The notes beneath the pieces were generated by a model. The model saw nothing but the letters and a program-made list of their open reading frames with translations, searched no databases and had not been told where the DNA came from. From the NCBI GenBank assembly GCA_943735955.1, contig OX030968.1, positions 2,818,343 through 2,882,342 of the forward strand: a stretch of 64,000 nucleotides of DNA, read 5' to 3'. How positions within the stretch are numbered: position 1 is the first letter of the stretch; each line of letters begins with the position of its first letter. This DNA is from Piscicola geometra. Lineage: Eukaryota > Annelida > Clitellata > Hirudinida > Piscicolidae. Both the position numbers and the translations under genes were made by a program. Below, in pieces: positions 45,368 to 58,580 of the stretch.

Positions 45368-47114
45368 TCACGTTGCGTCATCTGCCAAATTTTTTGGCCA
45401 ATGCACCCTTCTGCCGGACCTTGTGTGGATTGCAGGTGGCTGTTGAGTATTCGGGACGTTCGATGAGCTGGTAGTCGTTGTTGTTGTTGTTGGCGGATTG
45501 AGAATGAGGTTGTTGTTGTTGTTGTTGTGGTGGTGCTCGATGCCATCTTTGTTGCTCCACTCACCAACAGTGAAGTTGTACATGAATGCTTTTGCATCTG
45601 AGAAGTCTGACGTATTGGCCATGGAAAAGTCTGTAGAAGACTTGTTTCCTGGTGCATTGATGGATGATGCATGCATGAATGCATTATCTGTTGGGTGGTG
45701 ATGATAATGATGAGAAGATTGGCTGGTGAGGGTTGGGGTGGAAATGCTTGTTTTGTTGAATCTTGTCAGCATGTCTGACACCACGGCTGTCTTCTTAGAC
45801 TTAGGTAGCGCCTTCTTTTTCATCTTCGACTTTACAACAGCTGGAGCCGACGACGTTGCCTCCATGACAGAAGCCTGGTGGTGATGATGATGATTCTGGG
45901 AGGAAATTCCCGCGCTTTTTTTTATCGCTTGCTTCAGTTGGCTCTTCTTGACGCCTTTTTTGTGTTGCGCCGCTTTAATTTTGATTTTCATGGTTCGACG
46001 TGACGTCACTTCTTGGAATCCTTCGTTCTTATGGAAGAGGAATGATGGATCGTCGATGCTCGCCTCTGGCACGTTGTCCACTAGGCGTTGGCGAGACATG
46101 TCCACTCCCAGACTGAAATGAGACAGAAAATCCGCTCCGATGATGGGTTTCTTGACGTCGGCTACGCGAAAAACCCAGGGAAATTGCCTGCGTAAACCGA
46201 GGTTGACCATCAGGGATTTCTGTCCATACGTTTTGATGATGGAGTTGTTGGATGCATGAAGCGTGAACGATGATGGGGTGAGAAAATGATTGGCTGGTGG
46301 AGGAATGACGCTTACTTCTGCACCAGTGTCGATTAGGAACGTGAGGTTGTTGAATGCGTCTTTTATGAACAATAGGCGACTCTTATTTTGTTGGCCGTGG
46401 ACAGATGTCGCTCCTACTGTCCGGCCCTGCCTTTTAAATGAGCGAAAGTGCATAGGGGTGTGCATTTTCGTGCCTGTTTCCCAAACGTTTGATGGTACCA
46501 GCACATGCCTGACGTGGTGTTCGGGCTTCTGGAACGAGGTGAATTGTGTCGACTTTTTAAACGAATTCTTCCTCGTGGTTGATTCTGGTTAGCCGCTAAA
46601 GTGGCCATACTTGTGGTGATTTGTTGAAGCCACGTATGTATCTCCGGCATGGTTTGGGCTGAAGCTTGTGGAGTTGGCGTTGAGACTTGTGTGATGGTGG
46701 TTTGTTGAAGTTCCACCATCCTGTCTGCTTGTAACGCCAGTTCTGCCAGTGGGATGCTCATTGAAGCCGCCAGGATTGGTTTAATCTGAGTGGGCATTTT
46801 GTCGAACCATAGCTGCTTCAGGATGGCTTCGTCCATTTGATTGCTGCCCAGCAGGGTCTTCATGTGGCGAAGCAGCTGGAAGGTTGTCTGCCGTCTGGTT
46901 GCAGGTCGCCGAACAACTCTCTCCGCATGCTTGCCTCAGACTGGCAGCACCTGTATAGAATTGCCTTTTTCAGCGTCTCGTATGGCGACGACGACGGCAC
47001 CTCCACCAGTAGGTCTTGAACCTGTTCGGCGACGTGGAAAGGAATGTGCTCCACCACATATGAGTACTTTGTCAGTCCTGCTGACACTTTGCGCTTGTGG
47101 AAAATTGTTTCCAC
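45368..47114 (-). pseudogene. Gag-protease, frameshifted, unit 5
   Basis: The same breaks as unit 4 (frames 47114-46860, 46863-46414, 46504-45368); the protease-containing frame is unchanged at 378 codons. Confidence 0.85.
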
Positions 47115-47995
47115 GTGGCAGAGCCACAGTTTTGGGTTGGCTGTAAAAAAAAACCCGGTAAGCTGAGTGAGCTTACTTGCGGCGTCGGCTCTGCCCTCGT
47201 CTCCTCCTCTGACGTAACTTTAAAGAAAATAACGTCCATAACGTGCGTTAGTCGGGCTTCTGTTCGGGGTCACCAATTGTTACGACTAAGAGTTCAGGAA
47301 ACACGAGAGAGAGAGTTTATTTACACGGTAACGACTTTATATAGGGTGCGAGGGACAAAGGTTGCCTAGGAGTGGTTGTGTGTACATATCGTACACAATG
47401 TGGCCGCTACAATACATGCAATGAGATTAGACTGATCCGCACGTAAACTTGATGTGTTGATGTGATTTTGAGCTGTATTTGCACAGTTTCAGCATCCTTT
47501 CCATGAAGGATAATTCCGAAATCTCGGAAGTTATTTTGTCTATCTGCGTTGTTTTTTATATACTGTGTCATGGCTGGAAAAATTTACATATGAAAAGTGT
47601 AATGATAAAAAAGTGTAGTTAAGGTGTAGTGGTGCTTTATTTCTTCTCAGAATTTGTGACATGTTAGGGTTATTTTGGTTGGATCTCTATGTTCTGTGTT
47701 GATATATGAAATGTTTCGTGAGATAAAGACCCGATGGCCACCCAGAGCAAATATCATTGTCCTATGGCATATTGAAAAATACATTACCCCCCTCCCCACC
47801 AAAAAACTCATCGATTTTCAAAAAATTGCGAAACCCTTCGAATAGGTCTGGGGGGGGCTTGAGCCACTGACTGTAATGACTGCTTATTACTGCTAATATC
47901 TCAAAATTAAAACTATTTTTATATCCAAGCATATAATAGTTTTCATTCGATGATTGATTTATTGCGTGGCTCGTTATCAGTTGAGTTAATGAAAA

Positions 47996-48029
<34 letters not shown>

Positions 48030-48920
48030 TGTTGGCTAGGCAAGAAGTTGTGTCAATAGAAAAGATTAGAATGTTGCTCATAAATTGTTTTAGTTCTGAG
48101 CCATTAACCGTTAATGATTAACGAAACTTTTCCTTCTTCATCAGCTGGCGGAACGAAAAAATTCATCAGTTAAATGTGACATTGACCGGACCGAATTTCG
48201 GTGTTTTAAAAATGTTCAATTTAAGTTTTTATTAGATTCGGCCATTTTGTTTTCATTTTTCCTCTTTCCCAAATACAACTTTGAAACTTTAAAATGATTT
48301 GATATTTTTATTTTAGGTTCTTTTGAATGACTTTTTATTTATTATTTTTTTCTATTTTAAGGTTTAAAAACTCAAATACATTAAAGCCATTTCTGATTTT
48401 TTACATTATTTTTTTATATAACTAAGCATCTTAATTTAATTTTTAAACAACTATTTACCAAATAGCGGGTTTATTAATTCAATTCAAATTTAATCATTGC
48501 AAAAAACTATGTTTAAAATAAAAGTTAAAAGTCATCTTGTGATTAAAAAAGTCTTTTTGTAATTTTGAAAGGGAAACATGGTAAGTTCAAAAAGCGGAGG
48601 TATAATCACCCGAGCAACATGCTGTGTGCACAAAGCCACAAAATACAAATTGACGAAAGGATCAATTAGCTAAACAGTTGATTAAATGAATGACAGTAGA
48701 TGGAATCAAGTCGGAAATGAGCGTTTGTTAAGCTGAGATTGGCAAAGAACGAAACCTTCGAAAGTCATCTTGCGTGTAGCTAGAAGCTGTGAATATAATC
48801 AATATAGTCTGTTTAATTGCACTGAAGCCTTACATGTTTTGAATTATAAAATCATAAATAGAATATAAAATACATTTAAGTCACTTTTCATCTGTTCATC
48901 CACCACTCATCCACCACTCA

Positions 48921-49148
48921 TCAACCCATGACAAATGCAGTCATGACTGCAGTGACCACAACAGCAACGCAAGGAGTTAACATCTTGTTTCCTCCTCTAG
49001 TCGTTGTGTTAGCAGGAGAAGCAGTAGTAATATTAATAGCAGGAGGAGTAGAAGCAGGAGAAGGAGAAGGCTTTACATTCTCATCTGCCGAACAGCACAT
49101 CGCTAGCAACACCAAGAGTGTGACCATAATGGTTCTTGATGGGTTCAT
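48921..49148 (-). CDS. Mucin-like GPI-anchored peptide, gene 6
   Basis: 75 residues, identical in sequence to genes 4 and 5. TATA box at 49404-49397. The same caveat applies to the upstream in-frame ATG (49208). Confidence 0.75.
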   Translation of the reverse strand: MNPSRTIMVTLLVLLAMCCSADENVKPSPSPASTPPAINITTASPANTTTRGGNKMLTPCVAVVVTAVMTAFVMG

Positions 49149-49396
49149 CTGGAGGGGGGTGTTGTGCAGTTTTAAATAATGAAAGAATATTTTGAGTGGT
49201 ATTTGCACTGGTTAGATCGTTTGAGAGAAGTGAGAAAGTGTATTATGTGCCGAAATTTCTAGAGAATGGTACGTTATTGTAAATTGTTTAAAATATACTA
49301 ATCTAGGATTTAAAAAATGAAATTTACAACTAAACTTTGAAAAGAGACTTTTAGAAGAAAAAAGAATATTAAATATGATCCTGCTTTTTATCTTCA

Positions 49397-49404
49397 CTTA
49401 TATA
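49397..49404 (-). promoter_or_regulatory. TATA box of gene 6
   Basis: TATATAAG, same context as gene 4. Confidence 0.6.
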
Positions 49405-49638
49405 CACACAATGTCTCCAACTATTTTTGTGTGTGTGAAGGTCATTTTAATAAATTATCTAATATCGTGAATAATACAGATATGATATCTTTACCGGATA
49501 CTTGAAATCGCAGATAACAAATTTGTTTTTGAATAATTTCAATTAGTTATGTTCATTTTGTTTAAATTTCAGAACGTTTGACTTTTTTTATCATACGATA
49601 TGGTGAGTCGCCATTCACGACCCAAGATAAGATATCGG

Positions 49639-49789
<151 letters not shown>

Positions 49790-51031
49790 CCGAGTATTTT
49801 CACATATTTTGTACACAAAAAATTTAATTTTACTTTTATAAGTCAAATTTCAATTTGATAAATTTTAATTTGATAAGTTAAATTTCAATTTTAAATTTGT
49901 TTAATTTATACTTTTTTATTTCCTGTTCACATTTAAAATTTCTCAAAAAAATCTTTTCTCGCTTAGATAATTGTTCAATTTTTTGTGTTCGATTTTAGTA
50001 TTTTTATACAAATTTAGTTTTAATTTCAGGGTGAAAAGATAGTTAATACTTAAACTAAAATTTTTATATTCAAAACAACTTGTAAAACGTTTTCAATGCT
50101 TTTAAAAATCAATGGTGGGTTTTCGCAACTTTGACGTAAAATAATTTCATATGATTTTTAATAAGCCTAGTCATTCATTACAATAGTTATTATGAAAATA
50201 TTACAATTATTATTTTAATGTTTATGTATTATGAAATGTAAAAAATTAAAATTAAAAGTTGAATTTTGTGAATGAATGTTTATTTTCATATTTCGAAAAA
50301 AAATTCCAAACCGCAAATACTTCACATTTGAGGCTTTTAATGAAAAAAATAATATTTTTTAACCTCTCATGGATTGATTATAAAATTAAAATAAATATAA
50401 CATTCGTCGTCAGTGTCGTTTTTGAAACAGCACGAAAGTTTATGAATGTGCTGTTGTAATTCACGTTAAATAATCTACTTTGTTGAAATTAAAATTATTA
50501 TTATCGTTATAACTAATAAAATAATTAGAAGTCATAATTTAATCGAACTTTTTGCAATTTAATCTTTTTTAATAAATGTGGTTTGAATCGATTTATTTGT
50601 GATTTCTTACTGCACAGTATGTGACACTCCCCGCTCATTATGCGTTTTTGCAACATTTTGCCCCATTAAAACTTATGAAATAATTGTTTTCGCTTTTGCT
50701 TGAGTTAGAGACCGACCGAAATACGGTTCGGTTTCGGCTTCGGCGCCGAAATTGTCTATTTTCTTAGTTTCGGCAATTTTTCGGTTTCGGCCGAATCAAA
50801 ATTTCCAATTTTGGCAATTTTTCGGTTTCAGCTGAAAATAATTTTTTAATTTTGGCTCAATTTCGGTTTCGGCCGAAATGGTTCTCATATTTACCGAAAA
50901 ACCGAAATTTTTATTTATTTATGTAGTTTATCTGATATATCTGTATCCTAAATCAAACTCGTACTATTAAGTTTGGGTTCGATTCTCATCTTTATAAGAT
51001 ATCGTGGTTGATTCATTTATGGGCGTCATTA

Positions 51032-52208
51032 ATCAAGCAATCAATCAAATAGATTTCTATAGCGCTCTTTCTTCAAATTCAAGAACGCTCGTAAATGAAT
51101 TTGTTAAGCAGATATGTCTTCAGATCCTTACGAAAAGTAAATAATGATTTAGAAGTAGTTAAATGAGGAGGTAATGAGTTCCAAATATATGGACCTGCAT
51201 AATGAAAGAACGTTTAGCAAAAGAGTTATTAATGGAAGGGATGAAATAATGATTTTGAGTGGATGATCTTAAATTATTTCTATGAGGGTCAGTTATTAAT
51301 GATTTGAGGTATATTGGAGATACTGGGAAGTTTTTTAATTTAAACATAAAAACACAGATTTTAAATATAATCCTAAATTTGATGGGGAGCCAATGTGATA
51401 AGATAAGAGAGGGTGTAATGTGGTGATAAATAGAGTACGGCTAACGACTCTAGCTGCATAATTAAATACTTTATTTAATGGTTTTAAAGTAGATTCAGGT
51501 AAATTATAATAGAGTGAGTTACAATAGTCAATTCGAGATAAAACAAGTGCAGAGACTAACATCTTTAAAGAAGGGTCATCAAAGTAAGGTAATAATTGTC
51601 TGATACGTCTGAGATGAAAATAGCAAGATTTAGTGACTGATAGAATTTGATTTGATAAGGTTAATTTTGATTCGAAAATAAATCCTAAGCTACGAATATG
51701 ATTAGATGGAACAATAGTATGAGTGGAAAAATTACATGGACCATTAATTAGTTTACCATTTTTATCACAAAATATAAGTTCAAACTTTAGTGGATTCAAT
51801 TTTAAAGACATTGAGCTAGACCAGTTTTCAATAGATAATAGACATGAAGATATAGATGACATAACAGTATTATATGATGAGGTATCGAAGCTGACATATA
51901 ACTGCGAATCGTCAGCATAGGATAGGGAGTTGAGAGAATGAGAGGAAATGATAGAAGATAATTCAGAGACGTATAGAATAAAGAACAAAGGACCAAGAAT
52001 AGAACCTTGAGGAACACCATATGAGTAAGTAGATAGGGTAGAAGTACAGTGATTTAAAGAAACATAAACAGATCTATTAGATAAATATGACTTAATCCAT
52101 AAAAACGAGGAATCCTTAATATTTAACTTATTTTTTATTAGTAGTTGTAATAAAGAGTGGTCTACAGTATCAAAAGCAGCCGAATAATCTAAGCAAACAA
52201 GTACAGAA
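51032..52208 (-). mobile_element. CR1-like LINE 3' fragment, unit 6
   Basis: YADD box intact; frameshifted before the C-terminal domain. Confidence 0.88.
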
Positions 52209-52556
52209 CATTAGACTAATTGTTCGAATGACATGTACAAGCATTTGGAATTCTAGATATCCTTGCTGAGATAAGCAGTGTATATGAATCGAAAGCCCGA
52301 GAAGATTTGGCTTCCATTCATTAATTCAAAGATAAATGCAGGCGTATCTTAAAGAGCCTAAAATCAACAGAACATCCAATATTTTTGCGTATTGGCATTG
52401 CAGCCAATATTCATGTCTTGAGCCTGCTGCTCGAAAATACAAGTGTGGCTAGCGAGCAACTATTCAGTTCTGCAGGGCAAATCTACGCAGATCGTCGTAG
52501 CAACATTTTTGGTGAAAATGTTTAAAACAGGTATTTCTTGCTCACAATATTCGTTT

Positions 52557-52735
52557 GGCGAGCGGGTTGGCCTAGATGGTAAGTCGTTAGACCTGCAACT
52601 TAAAGGTCGCCAGTTCAAATCCCTGTACAGCCAACCATGAGCTATCATATACCTAGTGTATATGATGCGGTGTTTCACGACTTATGTCGTGTGAGTGGCG
52701 CTTCAGTTGCGTGCCCGGGCACTATATAAAAAACT
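52557..52735 (+). mobile_element. tRNA-derived SINE (plus copy), unit 6
   Basis: Same insertion as 35369-35547. Confidence 0.85.
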
Positions 52736-53673
52736 GTTTGGATTTAATTATTAAACAGAAATTGTCATCATTCAATAATATTTTTTGATTTTAATAAACA
52801 ATTACTTATGTAGACCATTTTTGTTGTTGAACAACTTTTATTTTTTGGCTTAAAATATACGCTTGTGTGGAATTACTTATTAAACTGGCATTGCCATCCT
52901 TAAATACCTTTTTTTTAAATAAAAGTTTGGAAAAATTTCGGTTTCGGCTTCGGTTTCGGCCGAAAATCTGATTACAATTTCGGTTTAATTTCGGTTTCGG
53001 CCGAAAATTGAATTTTAATTTCGGCCTAATTTCGGTTTTGGCTGAAATAAAAATATCTGTTTCGGTCGGTCTCTAGCTTGAGTTATTCTTATGACCATAT
53101 AATGCAAGTCTAAATGTAATTTCATGTTAAGTTTTTTTCTCGGGTAGCGGCGGTCAATGGGCTAAATGAAAACTACCAAGTATAATTGATAAAGAATTTA
53201 GATAGTTTATTAAGGATACAAAAGAAAAACTACAAACTAAGTTGCATAGTATTCTTAGAGTTACGTCATCAGTTTGTGAAAATCTTTTCACCATTTCTTT
53301 ACTGAAAATAGTGCAGTAGCTGTTTTGGTAGCAGATATTCTCAAACAAGCTTTGCAAACGACGAGCAGATACAGTCGTCTTAAGATGAATTTTAATAAGC
53401 CGAAGTTTAGAAAATGCTCTTTCTGCATCTTATGAAGTAACTGGCAGAGTCAGAGCAACATCGAGCATATAGTTCAACTCGGGCTGAAGGCTTGTGGCTC
53501 AAAAGAGTTCTTGCAGTTCGATACATGCAATGAGATCAGACTGCTCCGCATTGTTACGACTAAGAGTTCAGGAAACACGAGAGAGAGTTTATTTACACGG
53601 TAACTTCTTTATATAGGGTGCGAGGGACAAAGGTCGCCTAGGAGTGGTTGTGTGTACATATCGTACACAATGT

Positions 53674-53851
53674 CAGTTTTGTATAGCGCCCGGGCACGCA
53701 ACTGAAGCGCCACTCACACGACATAAGTCGTGAAACACCGCATCATATACACTAGGTATATGAAAGCTCACGGTTGGCTGTACAGGAATTTGAACTGGTG
53801 ACCTTTAAGTTGCAGGTCTAACGACTTACCATCTAAGCCAACCCGCTCGCC
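53674..53851 (-). mobile_element. tRNA-derived SINE in the LTR, unit 6
   Basis: Same insertion as 36486-36663. Confidence 0.85.
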
Positions 53852-53952
53852 GCTACAATACTCCCCCACCAGAGAGTACTGGCGAACGAAGAAGCAAACA
53901 AAATATCGTCAAGTTGTGAATTTTGTTGGTGCAATAGTTGTTGTTGCAGTAG

Positions 53953-55699
53953 TCACGTTGCGTCATCTGCCAAATTTTTTGGCCAATGCACCCTTCTGCC
54001 GGACCTTGTGTGGATTGCAGGTGGCTGTTGAGTATTCGGGACGTTCGATGAGCTGGTAGTCGTTGTTGTTGTTGTTGGCGGATTGAGAATGAGGTTGTTG
54101 TTGTTGTTGTTGTGGTGGTGCTCGATGCCATCTTTGTTGCTCCACTCACCAACAGTGAAGTTGTACATGAATGCTTTTGCATCTGAGAAGTCTGACGTAT
54201 TGGCCATGGAAAAGTCTGTAGAAGACTTGTTTCCTGGTGCATTGATGGATGATGCATGCATGAATGCATTATCTGTTGGGTGGTGATGATAATGATGAGA
54301 AGATTGGCTGGTGAGGGTTGGGGTGGAAATGCTTGTTTTGTTGAATCTTGTCAGCATGTCTGACACCACGGCTGTCTTCTTAGACTTAGGTAGCGCCTTC
54401 TTTTTCATCTTCGACTTTACAACAGCTGGAGCCGACGACGTTGCCTCCATGACAGAAGCCTGGTGGTGATGATGATGATTCTGGGAGGAAATTCCCGCGC
54501 TTTTTTTTATCGCTTGCTTCAGTTGGCTCTTCTTGACGCCTTTTTTGTGTTGCGCCGCTTTAATTTTGATTTTCATGGTTCGACGTGACGTCACTTCTTG
54601 GAATCCTTCGTTCTTATGGAAGAGGAATGATGGATCGTCGATGCTCGCCTCTGGCACGTTGTCCACTAGGCGTTGGCGAGACATGTCCACTCCCAGACTG
54701 AAATGAGACAGAAAATCCGCTCCGATGATGGGTTTCTTGACGTCGGCTACGCGAAAAACCCAGGGAAATTGCCTGCGTAAACCGAGGTTGACCATCAGGG
54801 ATTTCTGTCCATACGTTTTGATGATGGAGTTGTTGGATGCATGAAGCGTGAACGATGATGGGGTGAGAAAATGATTGGCTGGTGGAGGAATGACGCTTAC
54901 TTCTGCACCAGTGTCGATTAGGAACGTGAGGTTGTTGAATGCGTCTTTTATGAACAATAGGCGACTCTTATTTTGTTGGCCGTGGACAGATGTCGCTCCT
55001 ACTGTCCGGCCCTGCCTTTTAAATGAGCGAAAGTGCATAGGGGTGTGCATTTTCGTGCCTGTTTCCCAAACGTTTGATGGTACCAGCACATGCCTGACGT
55101 GGTGTTCGGGCTTCTGGAACGAGGTGAATTGTGTCGACTTTTTAAACGAATTCTTCCTCGTGGTTGATTCTGGTTAGCCGCTAAAGTGGCCATACTTGTG
55201 GTGATTTGTTGAAGCCACGTATGTATCTCCGGCATGGTTTGGGCTGAAGCTTGTGGAGTTGGCGTTGAGACTTGTGTGATGGTGGTTTGTTGAAGTTCCA
55301 CCATCCTGTCTGCTTGTAACGCCAGTTCTGCCAGTGGGATGCTCATTGAAGCCGCCAGGATTGGTTTAATCTGAGTGGGCATTTTGTCGAACCATAGCTG
55401 CTTCAGGATGGCTTCGTCCATTTGATTGCTGCCCAGCAGGGTCTTCATGTGGCGAAGCAGCTGGAAGGTTGTCTGCCGTCTGGTTGCAGGTCGCCGAACA
55501 ACTCTCTCCGCATGCTTGCCTCAGACTGGCAGCACCTGTATAGAATTGCCTTTTTCAGCGTCTCGTATGGCGACGACGACGGCACCTCCACCAGTAGGTC
55601 TTGAACCTGTTCGGCGACGTGGAAAGGAATGTGCTCCACCACATATGAGTACTTTGTCAGTCCTGCTGACACTTTGCGCTTGTGGAAAATTGTTTCCAC
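53953..55699 (-). pseudogene. Gag-protease, frameshifted, unit 6
   Basis: Frames 55699-55445, 55448-54999 and 55089-53953; same breaks as units 4 and 5. Confidence 0.85.
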
Positions 55700-56580
55700 G
55701 TGGCAGAGCCACAGTTTTGGGTTGGCTGTAAAAAAAAACCCGGTAAGCTGAGTGAGCTTACTTGCGGCGTCGGCTCTGCCCTCGTCTCCTCCTCTGACGT
55801 AACTTTAAAGAAAATAACGTCCATAACGTGCGTTAGTCGGGCTTCTGTTCGGGGTCACCAATTGTTACGACTAAGAGTTCAGGAAACACGAGAGAGAGAG
55901 TTTATTTACACGGTAACGACTTTATATAGGGTGCGAGGGACAAAGGTTGCCTAGGAGTGGTTGTGTGTACATATCGTACACAATGTGGCCGCTACAATAC
56001 ATGCAATGAGATTAGACTGATCCGCACGTAAACTTGATGTGTTGATGTGATTTTGAGCTGTATTTGCACAGTTTCAGCATCCTTTCCATGAAGGATAATT
56101 CCGAAATCTCGGAAGTTATTTTGTCTATCTGCGTTGTTTTTTATATACTGTGTCATGGCTGGAAAAATTTACATATGAAAAGTGTAATGATAAAAAAGTG
56201 TAGTTAAGGTGTAGTGGTGCTTTATTTCTTCTCAGAATTTGTGACATGTTAGGGTTATTTTGGTTGGATCTCTATGTTCTGTGTTGATATATGAAATGTT
56301 TCGTGAGATAAAGACCCGATGGCCACCCAGAGCAAATATCATTGTCCTATGGCATATTGAAAAATACATTACCCCCCTCCCCACCAAAAAACTCATCGAT
56401 TTTCAAAAAATTGCGAAACCCTTCGAATAGGTCTGGGGGGGGCTTGAGCCACTGACTGTAATGACTGCTTATTACTGCTAATATCTCAAAATTAAAACTA
56501 TTTTTATATCCAAGCATATAATAGTTTTCATTCGATGATTGATTTATTGCGTGGCTCGTTATCAGTTGAGTTAATGAAAA

Positions 56581-56622
<42 letters not shown>

Positions 56623-57482
56623 TGTTGGCTAGGCAAGAAGTTGTGTCAATAGAAAAGATTAGAATGTTGCTCATAAATTGTTTTAGTTCTGAGCCATTAA
56701 CCGTTAATGATTAACGAAACTTTTCCTTCTTCATCAGCTGGCGGAACGAAAAAATTCATCAGTTAAATGTGACTTGACCGGACCGAATTTCGGTGTTTTA
56801 AAAATGTTCAATTTAAGTTTTTATTAGATTCGGCCATTTTGTTTTCATTTTTCCTCTTTCCCAAATACAACTTTGAAACTTTAAAATGATTTGATATTTT
56901 TATTTTAGGTTCTTTTGAATGACTTTTTATTCATTATTTATTTCTATTTTGAGGTTTAAAAACTCAAATACATTAAAGCCATTTCTGATTTTGTACATTA
57001 TTTTTTATATAACTAAGCATCTAAATTTAATTTGTAAACAACTATTTACTAAATAGCGGGTTTATTAATTCAATTCGGATTTAATCATTGCAAAAAACTA
57101 TGTTTAAAATAAAAGTTAAAAGTCATCTTGTGATGAAAAAAGTGTTTGTGTAATTTCGAAAGGGAAAAAATGTTCAGTTCAAAAGCGGAGGTATAATCAC
57201 CCGAGCAACATGCTGTGTGCACAAAGCCACAAAATACAAATTGACGAAAGGATCAATTAGCTAAACAGTTGATTAAATGAATGACAGTAGATGGAATCAA
57301 GTCGGAAATGAGCGTTTGTTAAGCTGAGATTGGCAAAGAACGAAACCTTCGAAAGTCATCTTGCGTGTAGCTAGAAGCTGTGAATATAATCAATATAGTC
57401 TGTTTAATTGCACTGAAGCCTTACATGTTTTGAATTATAAAATCATAAATAGAATATAAAATACATTTAAGTCACTTTCCAT

Positions 57483-57580
57483 CTGTTCATCCACCAATCA
57501 TCCACCACTCATCCATCTATTCATCCACCACTCATCCATCTATTCATCCACCACTCATCCATCTATTCATCCACCACTCA
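57483..57580 (-). repeat. 23-bp minisatellite at the 3' end of gene 7
   Basis: CCACTCATCCATCTATTCAT-type units, about four copies, as in units 1 and 2. Confidence 0.88.
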
Positions 57581-57656
57581 TCAACCCATGACAAATGCAG
57601 TCATGACTGCAGTGACCACAACAGCAACGCAAGGAGTTAACATCTTGTTTCCAGCT

Positions 57657-58166
57657 TTAGTCGCTTGTGTTAGCAGGAGAAGCAGTAGGAGCAGGAGGAG
57701 GAGGAGTAGGAGCAGGAGGAGGAGGAGGAGTAGGGGTAGGGGCAGGAGGAGGAGGAGGAGTAGGAGTAGGAGGAGGAGGAGGAGTAGGGGTAGGGGCAGG
57801 AGGAGGAGGAGGAGTAGAAGCAGGAGGAGGAGGAGGAGTAGGGGTAGGGGCAGGAGGAGGAGTAGGGGTAGGGGCAGGAGGAGGAGGAGGAGTAGGAGTA
57901 GGGGCAGGAGGAGGAGGAGGAGTAGGGGTAGGGGCAGGAGGAGGAGGAGGAGTAGGGGTAGGAGCAGGAGGAGGAGGAGGAGTAGGTGTAGGGGCAGGAG
58001 GAGGAGGAGGAGTAGGGGTAGGGGCAGGAGGAGGAGGAGGAGTAGGGGTAGGGGCAGGAGGAGGAGGAGGAGGAGGAGGAGTAGGAGAGTTTTCACTGTC
58101 TTCTGCCGCACAGCACATCGCTAGCAACACCAAGAGTGTGACCATAATGGTTCTTGATGGGTTCAT
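57657..58166 (-). CDS. Secreted polyproline repeat protein, gene 7 (GPI signal out of frame)
   Basis: The predicted product has 169 residues. The family signal peptide (MNPSRTIMVTLLVLLAM) is followed by an acidic EDSENS patch and about 130 residues of Pro/Ala/Thr in 10-residue repeats (APTPTPPPPP), ending ASPANTSD. The coding DNA is a 30-bp minisatellite. In the sister genes the codons for ANT run on into TTRGGNKM, the GPI signal. Here one extra base near 57664 gives an early stop, and the GPI signal continues open in another frame down to 57581. As written, the protein would be secreted rather than anchored. It could instead be a recent pseudogene, a sequencing error, or an allele. TATA box at 58437-58430. 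Confidence 0.65.
   Translation of the reverse strand: MNPSRTIMVTLLVLLAMCCAAEDSENSPTPPPPPPPPAPTPTPPPPPAPTPTPPPPPAPTPTPPPPPAPTPTPPPPPAPTPTPPPPPAPTPTPPPPPAPTPTPPPAPTPTPPPPPASTPPPPPAPTPTPPPPPTPTPPPPPAPTPTPPPPPAPTPPPPAPTASPANTSD
57680..58083. repeat. 30-bp minisatellite encoding the polyproline tract
   Basis: Tandem units GGAGGAGGAGGAGGAGTAGG plus GGTAGGGGCA. Most units are 30 bp and some lose a triplet block, so all lengths stay in frame. Confidence 0.92.
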
Positions 58167-58429
58167 CTGGAGGGGGGTGTTGTGCAGTTTAAAATAATGA
58201 AAGAATATTTTGAGTGGTATTTGCACTGGTTAGATCGTTTGAGAGAAATAAGAAAGTTTATTATGTGCCGAAATTTCTAGAGAATGGTACGTTATTGGAA
58301 ATTATTTAAAATTTTAAAATAAATTAAAATAAAATCTAGGATTAAAAAAATGAAATGTACAACTAAACTTTGAAAAGAGACTTTTAGAAGAGAAAAGAAT
58401 ATTAAATATGATCCTGCTTTTTATCTTCA

Positions 58430-58437
58430 CTTATATA
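58430..58437 (-). promoter_or_regulatory. TATA box of gene 7
   Basis: TATATAAG, same context as gene 4. Confidence 0.6.
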
Positions 58438-58580
58438 CACACAATGTCTCCAACTATTTTTGTGTGTGTAAAGGTCATTTTAATAAATTATCTAATATCG
58501 TGAATAATACAGATATGATATCTTTACCGGATACTTGAAATCGCAGATAAAAAATTTGTTTTTGGAATAATTTCAATTAG

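Larger units (their letters stand above)
44967..47411 (-). mobile_element. Gag-protease LTR element, unit 5
   Basis: LTRs 44967-45272 (with SINE 45089-45266) and 47278-47411. Confidence 0.9.
50706..53075 (+). mobile_element. hAT element, unit 6
   Basis: TAGAGACC...GGTCTCTA with GCTTGAGT duplications. Confidence 0.93.
53552..55996 (-). mobile_element. Gag-protease LTR element, unit 6
   Basis: LTRs 53552-53857 (with SINE) and 55863-55996. Confidence 0.9.

Noticed and set aside
57588..58197. Plus-strand frames rich in Arg/Ser and Gly/Val opposite gene 7, and the minus-strand poly-Leu frame
   Set aside because: A 30-bp triplet-based minisatellite leaves all frames open. Only the minus-strand frame with the family signal peptide has independent support.
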